DNA of 64,000 nucleotides from Bemisia tabaci (taxonomy: Eukaryota > Arthropoda > Insecta > Hemiptera > Aleyrodidae): positions 21,969,883 through 22,033,882 of the forward strand of contig NC_092802.1 of assembly GCF_918797505.1 (NCBI RefSeq). Reading direction: 5' to 3'. This document shows positions 32,371 through 43,800 of this stretch, piece after piece. How positions within the stretch are numbered: position 1 is the first letter of the stretch; every line of letters begins with the position of its first letter. The notes under the pieces were generated by a model. The model made no database searches. It saw only the letters and a list, made by a program, of their open reading frames with translations, and was not told the DNA's origin. The position numbers were made by a program, and so were the translations under genes.

Positions 32371-33255
32371 ACTGCAATTTATTTTGACACTTTAAGTAAT
32401 GTATTATTAAGAAGTGTGTCTAAGAAAAATGCGCCGCCGCGGCCGTATTGAAATTATAAGGTTGGCATATTTTTCTGAAAAAATATTTAATGCATGAGAG
32501 AAGTTTCTACTATTTTCCTCTTTTTTTTAGAAGTCATTCATCAAATTAAAAAAAAGACATTCTTCGGAATTTCGAAAAAAAATATTCATAAGTTTTGGTG
32601 ACATTTATGTTAAAATGTATTTCACTTAAAATTCTCAGATGTAAAGTTAAACAGATTCTTAAATAAAACACGAGCGCTGAAATATATAGGGCACTATATA
32701 AATATATGTATTGAGGCACTATCAAACAGTAATTATTCTTATCTACAGTTGAGTATTTTACAAATAAGTGGAAAACACGCCACCAGACGCCTGTGCAATT
32801 GTTCAAGACTGATTGATCAAATGTCATGCACAAAATAATAACAGAGTTCAACCTATTTGTAGCTTTTATAATTATATCGATGTATGTTAAACCATCAGAA
32901 CAACTTTTTTGTTCATCGTCATTTTGAATGCAATTCTGTCAAGCTATATTTTTTTTAGTGCTACCAAAATCTTCAATGGTATGCAAATTTCCAAGAATAA
33001 TGCTGTTTGCACGTCCATGTGAAGAAGCAACAATCTAAACTTTCCTAGAATGTTTGCGACCTTTGGAATAGCGAAAAGGAGTTCCTCTAGTTCCATCATC
33101 GATGAGATCCCGGCCTAAAAGGTCTCAGAAAACGTGAGATGAAAGAATACATTAATTTTCTGGGTTAGTTCATCAAGTGCATGAGTCTGTTGAGGAGATG
33201 AGTCCCTGAAAGTAAGATACATATCACTCTTTGGAGAGACACAAGTGTCGAAGGC
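32371..33255. other. Unassigned AT-rich stretch
   Basis: No gene call. A minus-strand open frame over 32546-32851 is Tyr/Phe/Ile-rich and lacks splice or start support. Confidence 0.4.
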
Positions 33256-33892
33256 AAATAATCAAATCAGGCATTTCATCAAATGCCTGGGCAGATAGTC
33301 CAATTTCGATGGTTTACAAAGACTTGTATGTTTTTGTCGAGGAACTATTAAGTGTCCATTGTTTTGAAAGTAATAATTCATCAAAACTACCAACTGATTT
33401 TGTATGTAACAAGGTGGAGAACTGGTGCTGGGTCCACACCATTTCGCGGGGAAACAAAGCCAAGAAATACCAAAAATTAAAATTAGAGTCAAAAATAAAT
33501 TTTAGAACTCTAATGCGCACCAGTATGAAACTGAGGGGGGAGAGTGTTCAGCTCAGGCAGTTTGCAATGGAATATTAAGTTGGAGTCACGCCGAGAGATC
33601 TTTACCGGTTTGGTATTTACCTTATTTTGTATTTTGCCCTCCAAATACATTTTAACTTTCAGAATTTTAAAAAGTCGGTATTATATGCCATGCTGAATGC
33701 TGAGATGGAAGCTCGTTTAAGGACTAGATTTAATTTATTTACAAGTGTATGATACCAATTTACATCGAAACTTCTTATCAACTTGAGAGAATGATTATTT
33801 TGTCTAAAACTAATAAAAAACTCAGAATCTCAATCCAAGGAAGATTATTTGACTATTTGTCTAGGCATTTGACAAAATGCCTGATTTGACTC
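33256..33892. mobile_element. Foldback element, about 637 bp, with palindromic box at each end
   Basis: CAAATCAGGCATTTCATCAA and AATGCCTGGGCAGATAGTCC on the left are matched in inverse by GACTATTTGTCTAGGCATTT and GACAAAATGCCTGATTTGAC on the right. A frame of 115 codons (33231-33578) crosses the left arm and carries no recognised domain. Confidence 0.65.
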
Positions 33893-33904
33893 ATTGCCAG
33901 CGAC

Positions 33905-34072
33905 CAGTGGCGTGGCGTGAATTGCGACGTATCGATTGTTCTGCTATTTAAAAAACCTATGGTAAAGAATCGATTATTAAGGTGTTCGCTGCAAACATCC
34001 TGTTTATCGATCCTTTTCCATAGGTTTAAATGGCATAATAATCGATTTATCGCAAAGCACGAACCGCAACTG
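33905..34072. mobile_element. Family C hAT-like MITE with 8-bp target duplication
   Basis: The interior is inverted relative to the 5773 copy. Flanks CCAGCGAC and CCTGCGAC match at seven of eight bases. Confidence 0.82.
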
Positions 34073-34158
34073 CCTGCGACATAAACTTAACTCTGGCTGG
34101 GGTAAATGGACATGTCACATTTACTCCTCAGGCAGGAGTGATAATAGAGGACATAATA

Positions 34159-34412
34159 CTGCCGTGCTACGGAAGAACGCCGTATGAACATTCGAGAGTT
34201 GCCAAATTTCCTTGGATAAAATGTATATTTTGGAGGAAAATTACGAATATTTTTCCTCGAAATTTTCAAAAACTTTAGATCAAATTACAAACACAATTAT
34301 CTGAAAAATTGGCAAAAAAATATTTAAAAAAATGTCCTGAAAATTAGTGATTTGCCAGAAGAAATTTGGCAACGCCAGAAGGCTCATACGGCGTTTTTCT
34401 CTAGCACGGCAG
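34159..34412. mobile_element. Family A MITE just downstream of the membrane-protein stop codon
   Basis: A complete copy flanked by AATA (34155-34158, 34413-34416). Its right edge is about 40 bp beyond the stop codon of the minus-strand gene, so it probably lies in or interrupts that gene's 3' UTR. Confidence 0.88.
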
Positions 34413-34450
34413 AATATCTTTAAAGCTTATTCTACCCCCTCGCGGTCTCA

Positions 34451-34806
34451 TCAAGATGTCGTTGAAGAACATTCCGATAACGACGACGAGCTATCTGTCC
34501 CAAGGGACGTAGTGCTAATTCCTACTTGACCCTCCTCTTGGTGTCTTTTCTGGTATCGCTCATACGGTGAATGGCTCCGTGAATGCTCTCTCCGGTCTCC
34601 TCGAAACGGAGATGGGCTCGGTGAATACTTAGCCTGCCTCTCTTGATACGGAGAGGGACTTCTTGGATAGCCACCCATGTCATGGTTACCACTGTAAACG
34701 TGCTGGTTACCACTGTATACCTGCTGGTTACCACTGTAAACCTGTCGGTTACCATAGTTACTGGCAGGACCAAAAGGCATGGCCGTGTGACAAGCTAGCG
34801 AGTCAC
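34451..34806 (-). CDS. Membrane protein exon 7 (tail end and stop)
   Basis: The acceptor TTTTTTGCAG is strong. It encodes three tandem VYSGN units, PRSPSPYQER, a second SRSHSPYE, and a Ser-rich end (SSSSLSECSSTTS) before TGA at 34453-34451. The open frame extends upstream of the acceptor into a family E fragment; those residues are not part of the protein. Confidence 0.83.
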
Positions 34807-37800
34807 CTGCAAAAAACAAACACCGCAATTTACAAATGACAAATCCAACCAGCGGGCCTATAATTGAAATGATAGACAAAGCTATAGACAAAGAAGACAA
34901 AGGGATATGGAAATTTTTCCTATATATCCAGATATCTTGGATGTGCGTGTTGGATATTCAAAAATTCGAGGCGTTGCGTTGACGCTTACAAAGACCAGGC
35001 TAGGCTGACTATAGCGCTTTGATGCAACTATTCGTGTTCTACCGATGTGCGTGTTGCATACTCAAAAATTGAAGGCACTTTCAATTTTCTCACTCTTTCA
35101 ATGATACAAGGGGACTTGTCAGCTGTAGCTCATTATAGGATGTCCCTGAGTTCAATCGCCAGACTGCAAGGAGCATTTTCTAAGTAAAAATAAAAGTACT
35201 TTCTATCGGTTTACTTTTTTCTGCAAAAGTTCTCCTAGAGCTTTACGTGATTTATGGACAGCCCCTAAGATCCAAAAATCACCATTTTCGACGTTTTTGT
35301 GTATTTGGACGTATTTCTGTCAAATGGAACTATGTGCATTATGACGTGAGCCCTGTTATGCATATATTCTTATGGGTCTCGGAGCTCATGTCTTAATGCA
35401 CGTAGTTCCGTTTGACAGAAATACGTCCATTTGTTCAATCGATCATCGAATAGCTCCCCGTGGCGCAAAAGTTCCAGCTAAGGATAGCCAGTGGGCTGAT
35501 TGTTGAAATTGATAGACAAAGCTATAGACAAAGAAGACAAATGGATATGGAGGGATCCTATCGTTAGAAGCGAGTGGTTGCAATGAACAAAGTAGGTATA
35601 AAAGTAATAGACAAACTAAGGGCAACCCACGAGAGACCATAGAGTTATTCCATTATTTTTTCCTTCAGTCTATGGGACCCTCCCACTCCTGCCAATAGGA
35701 TCGCTCCATATTTCCTATGTCTTATTTGTCTATTAATTTCAATAATCAGCCTGCTGATGAGGTTTCCTCCAAAGACAGAAAACGCATAGTGATCCGTCTT
35801 GTTTCTCCCGAAAACTACCTGGTAATGCTTTGAAATATCTCTTCACCTGGAATCTGATTCGAGGGGTAGTAAGGTGGGATTCCATACGTGGGTTGAGGAT
35901 GAGACATACTGATTGGTTGATGGGTAAATCCCGTCGACACAGGCTGCTTGATGATTGGACGACCGGGTGATCCACCTCCGTGGAAAGGAGAAGGACTTCG
36001 TGACATACTCTTTTCATACGGAGAATGACTTCGAGACCCTGCTGATAAAATTAATTGTGCTTAATAAAATTGAAGATAAACCTATGCAATGGAATAAGAT
36101 TAATTTTTTTCAAATGAAAATTGACTGCATTTTGCAATTCGGAACTAAAATTTCTGGCCCAGTTTAGAAACAACGTATGTAATATTAGTTTCCCAACAGA
36201 TATATGTCTTTTTACGGATTAGCCTATTCGAAAATTCAACCTAGATATCCGTTTCATTGATAACAACACGTGAGATGCGCTTCTCGAGTTAATTAAAAAT
36301 TATGGGACGAGCGAATTTTAGCTTCCATCTGAATGCCCATTTTACTTGACTCCACGCATATTTTTCTAAAATCTGGACGTATTTCTGCCAAACGAAACCT
36401 GCAGAGACATGTCGGAAGGAAGGGGTGTGCTTCTTAGTCGAAGGCAGTACGAATGAATGGGAATTTTAAATCGCCAGTGACGTCAGCAGCGACGGAGCTC
36501 CGCGTGGTTTTCTCAAAATTTCATTTTTGCACTTACCGTTCTCTTTGCTATCACTGCCGTGCTAAGGAAAAACGCCGTATGAGCAACCAGGCGTTGCCAA
36601 GTTTCCTCCGATAGAAACCGAATTCACAGGAAAAAATTGCGAATGTTATTTTCCGAAAATTTCAGACAATTTTGTACGCAATTAAATCTAAAATATCTGA
36701 AAATTTGAAGGAAGAATATGCATGATTTATGTAAAAAATATATGTTTTATCAAGGGAAATTTGGCAACTCTCGAATGTTCATACGGCGTTCTTCCTTAGC
36801 ACGGCAGTATAGCTCCGCGTTTGGCAGAAATACGTCCAACTTATCACCCACCTTGTGCGTACCGTGATGGGCTTTTACTGCGTATCGATCCGTTTGCAAA
36901 GGGTGATCGACTACCCTCAATCCGTCCCATCGGCGACAAAGTCCCGCTTTGGCTCGTCGTCTGGTCCGAGTACAATGTCCGGCCCTCGGACATCGTCTGC
37001 TGTTGGGCGTAACATCGGGAGCCATCCCTTCGATCAATCGACCCCACCGTCCGCGGGCTGACGGCTCGACCCTGCGGCGACACCGACTGCCGGAGGGGCA
37101 TCCGTCCGTCCGGGCAGGGGCAGAGCACGTGTCCCACCTCGTCCACCAACTGGCCCGAGGGGGAGGGGGCCCGCTTTTGGGGGAGTCGCGCGAGTTTCTC
37201 AGCCTCCCTCTCGGCGGCCTTCGCGGTTAGCTCCTTCTTGCGCCGCATCATTTTGTGATGGTAGCTGTTGGACACCAGGAAGAGGATGATGTTCAAGGCT
37301 GTGACATAGGCAAAAACACAAGTTGAATCTTGTAGAATCTTGTCAATAGAATGAACTTTCTCTTAAGGTGATTCGATGGACGCAATGTTTTGTGTCGGAA
37401 CGGCATGCGATATATCGCATCAATTGGTTCCATTTTTTCAGCTACTCGTCATTTTTCTCCAATTTTGAGATCGCAATTCTGTTGTCAGGAGACTAAAGCA
37501 TCCCCTTACCAATTTTAACAAAGAAATTCAACGTAATAAAGGCGTGGTTTTTTTAGAGAGAAAATATCGCATTCGAGTGCAGTTTGGATATCAGTATTGA
37601 ATGCGATGTTTTCTCTCTAAAAAAACCACGCCTTTATTACGTTGAATTCCTTTGTTGAAATTGGTAAGTGAGTGCTTTAGTCTCTTGACAACAGAATTGC
37701 GAAATTGTATGGGAGGAAATTCACGACGCTGAAATTGAGTTACATTATTTTTATTGTCTTAAAAACGACAAATCGTCGAATCACCTTGATTCGATGGACG

Positions 37801-40800
37801 CCATATTTTGTGTCAGAACGGCATACGATATATCGCATCAATTGGTTCCATTTTTTCAGCTACTCGTCATTTTTCTCCAATTTTGAGATCGCAATTCTGT
37901 TGTAAGGAGACTAAAGCACTCACTAACCAATTTTAACAAGAAATTCAACGTAATGAAGGCGTGGTTTTTTTACAGAGAAAACATCGCATTCGATACTGAT
38001 ATCGAAACTGCACTCGGATGCGACATTTTCTCTCTGAAAAAACCACGCCTTTATTACGTTGAATATCTTTGTTGAAATTGTTATGTGAGTGCTTAAGTCT
38101 CCTGACAACAGAATTGCGATCTCAAAATTGGAGAAAAATGACGAGTAGCTGAAAAAATGGAACCAATTGATGCGATATGTAGTATGCCGTTCTGACACAA
38201 AATATGGCGTCCATCGAATCGCCTAATGGGTAACTTGGACGTAACGGGTCAGTTGCGCTGATCACAGAGTCATGTTTTGATCCGTGATTCTTGTAGATTA
38301 GCTAAAGATAAGAAGATCTATTCAAACAGCAACTTTCCACGTTTAAAATTAAGCGAGATATCGCCCTTTGAAATGTCGGGTTTTTGACGTCATCCACCGC
38401 GGTAGTGACACCCTTGATCTCTTCCACCTTGTTTTCATTAGTGACGCCATTTGCACTGGTTACTAAACGTGAAACTCGGATGAATGATATTAGCGCCTGC
38501 AAGATTGTGAGAATACTTCACGCATTGCGCCAAACAGCGTGGTCGGCTTGAACCACATATTAGCGCCTACAAGACTGCATGAATACTTCTCGCATTGCTC
38601 TCATCCGAGTTTTATGTTGAACAACCAGTGCGAATGTGCGTCGCAACGCCTGGCGAAAGCAAGGTGGAAGAAACCAAGGGTGTCACTACCGCGGTGGATG
38701 ACGTCTGAAACCCGACTTTTCAAAGGGCGATATCTCGGTTGATAGTGAACGTAGAAAACTGCTGTTTGGACAGATCTTATTATTTTTAGTTATTATACAA
38801 GAATCAAACATCAAAACTCGATTCTGTGATCAGCGCAACTGACCCATTCTACCGTCCAGAACTTAACTCCCGTTCTGGTGGAAAATATGGGGTGTGTTTG
38901 TTAGTCCTCGGGCGACAAGAATGAAGTTGAGGGCCGTAAGAATGAGTGGTCCGAAATAAAAAGCGCCAATGACGTCAGCGGCAACGCACAGTGGATCGAA
39001 TCAATGGGAGAGGTCGGACAAAATTTTGATGCTCTAAAAGTGGTTTCATCGTGAAATTTTGTTGAATAAACAACCCCTGAAATTTCAAATGTGCCGAAAT
39101 AAACATCAAAATCTGTCATTTCGGCTAAAGATGTCATGTCCGCCTTCTCTAATTGACTCGATTCACTGTATGACGAAGCCGCCGCCGAGTTCTTTCCTCT
39201 TCTTCTAAAACGCATGAGTCCTGTCCACAACGCTCTTGTCACATGCCCCCGGCTTATGAGCCCCGATTACAGTCAGCACCAAGTTCCGTTTGATGAATTT
39301 AAAATCTCGCTTTTCCCTTTTCACCAAAAGGAATCACGCACACTTTTACATTATTTCTTATCCAGCTCACCACGAGCATATCTTTACCACGCGTACGTAG
39401 TTTTGTTTGGTAGAAAAACGTCCAGTTCCGCTTGGCACAACGTCGTGTTTTGATGCTAGATTCTTGTCGATCCGCTAAAAAATAATAAGATCTAGAGCAA
39501 CTTTCTGGGTTCAACATTGACCGAGATATCGCCCTTTGAAAAGTGGGGTTTTGACGTCATCCAAACCGGTAGTGAGTTATTTTGTTTTCATTTCTAACCA
39601 CTTGTTTATATGTAATCCTCCTATAAAAATTACCAATTTGCTATAGACAATTCTAGCTGAAGCGCACTTCAGCTATGTATTCACCACTGTAAAAATGTTA
39701 ACGGAAATCGAAAAGGCCAGCGTGTATGAAGGCTATTTCAATTGTAATCTTCCGTCGCATTTCTAAGGCGCAATGATACAACTATTTGAACTCTCCGGAA
39801 TGCGGAAGGTTTCACGCCGCATTTGAAGGCGTTTTCAAAACAGCCAAGTTCCGATACCCGGATTCTCGTTTTGCAAAGTTCCTATTATTTTGTTTTATGT
39901 CCTATCATTTGTTTGTTTTCAATCCTCATATAAAAGCTACTCATTTGCTGAATACACTCCTGGCTGTAGCGCAATTCAGCTATGCATTCATGACTGCAAA
40001 AATGTTAATGGAAATCGAAAAGGCCAGCGTGTATGAAGGCTATTTCAATTGTAATCTTCCGTCGCATTTCTAAGGCGCAATGATACAACTATTTGAACTC
40101 TCCGGAATGCGGAAGGTTTCACGCCGCATTTGAAGGCGTTTTCAAAACAGCCAAGTTCCGATACCCGGATTCTCGTTTTGCAAAGTTCCTATTATTTTGT
40201 TTTATTTCCTATCATTTGTTTGTTTTCAATCCTCATATAAAAGCTACTCATTTGCTGAATACACTCCTGGCTGTAGCGCAATTCAGCTATGCATTCATGA
40301 CTGCAAAAATGTTAATGGAAATCGAAAAGGCCAGCGTGTATGAAGGCTATTTCAATTGTAATCTTCCGTCGCATTTCTAAGGCGCAATGATACAACTATT
40401 TGAACTCTCCGTAATGCGGAAGGTATCACGCCGCATTTGAAGGCGTTTTCAAACCAGCCAAGTTCCGATACCCGGATTCTCGTTTTACGAAGTTCCTATT
40501 ATTATGTTTTATTTCCTACCATTTGTTTGTTTTCAATCCTCCTATAAAAGCTACTCATTTTCTGAATACAATTCTAGCTAGAGCGCACTTCAGCTATGCA
40601 TTCACGACTGCAAAAATGTCAAAGGAAATCGACAAGGCCAGCGTGTATGAAGGCTATTTCAATTGTAATCTCCCGTCGCATTTCTAAGGCGCAATGATAC
40701 AACTATTTGAACTCTCCGGAATGCGTGAGGTATCACTCCGCATTTGAAGGCGTTTTCAAACCGGCCAAGTTCCGATACCCGGATTATCGTTTTGCATAGT

Positions 40801-43800
40801 TCATATTATTAATGACACCCTTGAATTCTTCCACCTTGCTTTCATCTGCTCCTCTGACGAAATCTACTGACGTTAGTTTTGGGCCAGCCTGTGCGCATTT
40901 GCACTTGGTCAGTTTGTCCACTAATGAGTCGATGAAAATATCAAACTTACCTATGCCCAACCTGGTGTAAAACTGGGCGAGGTCTCCGCAAATGGTTTGA
41001 GACATAGGGTGAAGAGAGTCAAGCAACGGTGACAAGTACATGTATTCGTACACTATAACCCCCATAAGTCGGAGCGTGTCCAGAAAGAAGAAGAGGTTAA
41101 AAATCACCACCTTGCCTAAGTTCGCCTGCGATAATTAAAACAGAGCTTCGTTATGATTGGTCTAGCCATTTATTTACAGTAAGGCTCAATTAGATCGAGC
41201 TATATTGCCATCCTAAGAAAGAACGCCGTATGAGCCCTCAGGCGTTGCCAAATATCCTTCGATAAAACACACATTTCCAAGTAAATTAATGAATACTTTT
41301 CTTCCAATTCTTCAGATAATTTTGCTCGCACTTCCACCTAAAAGTACTGAAAATTTCAAGGGAAATATATCCATTACGTTCTTCAAAAATAAATATTTTC
41401 TGATAAGAAATTTGGCAACATTTGGATGCTCATACGGCGTTTTTCCTTGGCACGGTAGTATAGGTTTTCATCACCCCAGGTGTTGATTTTAGCCGTGATC
41501 AGTGGCATCACTCGGTTTTGCGCAAAGTTTTTCAGTGGAGCAATTGGATGAATCACAAAATTACCCGCTTATACAGAGGCTGTTTGCTCTAAAATGAAAA
41601 TGCTGCAATCGAAGTATCATCATAAAAAATAGCAATTCAGTGGGGTTCCCAAAAAGGAGAGAGAAAACCCGCCGAAAAAAAGATTATCCAGCAGAAAACG
41701 GGATTATGATTCAACGGAATTTCAGTCCGCTGAATCTTACACCCTACTCTGCCGTGCTATGGAAGAACGCGGTATGAACATTCTAGAATTGCCAAATTTT
41801 CCTCGATTGAGCATTTATTTTTGACAACATACATACATATACATATTTTACATATTACATATTTACATATTTATCTCATGTACATAGATGTCTCTGTATG
41901 TCTCTTATGTAATTGATCTTCAAACAATATAACAGTTATTTTAATCATAGTAATTATATTTTTAAGATCATTATATAGAATTTTCATATTTTACATTGTT
42001 ACTCACAGAATTTCCAAAAGATCAGCCGCAATCATCAGAAATTTTAACTCAAAAAACATTAACACTTCTGTTATACTTATCATTCCAATAACATTAACTT
42101 CAATTGATCCAGATTTCCTGATTATTCAAATCTAAGTAGTTTATAAAAACATTGATCATCATTGATTGTGTCTCATGATCATCTCTGTTGTATACATATT
42201 TTTCCTCGAAATTCTCAGATATTTTAGACTGATTTGCGTAAAAAATTGTCTGAAAACTCTCGGAAAATAATTTTCACAATTTCCCCCAGTAAATTCTGTT
42301 TTTATCGGAGGAAACTTGGCAACGTCTAAAGGCTCATACGGCGTTCTTCTTAGCCTCGATAGTACTCTGGTGATTATTCTAATTCTAACGTAAGGATGGT
42401 TCAGAAGCTGCATTTATGAATTATACAATTTTTTGAGCGATCACTCATTATCTCCCACAAATTGTTGACCTTGCAATGCTCAGTTTCGCAAATCTGCCGG
42501 CACAGGACCAGTCCAGTGGGCGTGTTTCACGCCAGAAACGGATTTTCCATGGGACTAATGCCCCTCCCCTCCCCTGCAGCACAGTATAACTCAGGGCACT
42601 TGCAAATCCAAAACAACCGATACGGACGGATACAGGATGAATTGGACCGCGTTAAACAGAGAGGAACCAAGCCACATCAGCTATTGCCAAATTTAATTGG
42701 CCAATTTTATTTTTTACGTGATAACGGTTCTGCGAATTTCCGTGGAAATTGCAGTGAGAATTTTCCATAGTTTGAAGCAAATACCTTGAAAATCTCAAAA
42801 GAATTCGTACAAACATTCTCTCGTCAAAAATTATATTGCCCAGTTAAATTTGGCAATACCTGATGTGGCTTGGTTCCTTTCTGTTAAACTCGGTCCAATT
42901 CATGGGTGGATTTACCCACTTACCTAAGATCGAGCTTGATTTAAATTTTATTTATTGCGGCTAAGGGAAACTTACAACTCGTTGTTTTCCAGACAAAGGA
43001 ACGTAAACAGAGAGAAATTTTGACACAAAAGTTTGGTTAATACGGGAAGTGAAACACAAAATAACCATAGCCTCCGGTTGACAATTTCGAAAGAAAATGC
43101 CAGCTAGTTATCTTGAAGAAATTTAATAAAAAACGAGTGGTGAATACGAAATCCCCAATCGGAGGAAAGTATTGTCCCAGTCCCTCCATTGTTACTTGGC
43201 CGATTTTGCAGCAATCGGAATAAGAATCCGCTGAATTTTCGGTTTGAGATCCCAACAATTTTCGAGTAAAAATACTATTTTCAAAGGGGACATTTTGCGA
43301 CATTCGAAAATAGTGAGCAAATAGCGAATTGTATTTTTACGAGGAAACTGTTAGGTTTTTTTACTGTAAAATTAAAGAGATTTTTCTCTTGATTACTCCC
43401 AATAAATCAGTATATTTCTGGAAACGAATTCCGTATCCTTGTAAAAAAGTGTATTGTTTCAGTCAATTTTGCAACCTTGGAATGAATTTACGTTCTTTCC
43501 TCAGGAATCTTACTTACTTAGGAATCAGTGGTGATGCGCTCTAGTTGGCAACACAGATTTTCCTTCGTTTAAATCTATTAAAAATATCGATTTCAAGTGA
43601 GGCAGCATGCCTCACCTAGAATCGATTGTTTTACAAAGTTTAAATGGAGGAAAATCAGTGTTGTCAACTATTAAGAATCGCCACTAAAATGTAGTTATGA
43701 GCATGTTACCGTTACGACTCCGCAAACGAGAACCATGGCGAGTATAAGTATCCATCCATCACAAACCAGAGCAACATATAGGTAAAGTGTCTCCACTGGA

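Noticed and set aside
33231..33578. 115-residue frame as a gene
   Set aside because: It crosses the inverted arm of a foldback element and shows no domain or splice context.
34807..34900. Upstream extension of exon 7 starting MSSLSIALSI as a separate gene start
   Set aside because: These codons come from a family E end (similar frames occur near 29854), and a consensus acceptor lies at 34807.
39786..40380. Two 95-residue near-identical open frames as a duplicated gene
   Set aside because: They are exact by-products of the 307-bp tandem unit, have no ATG start and no splice or family support.
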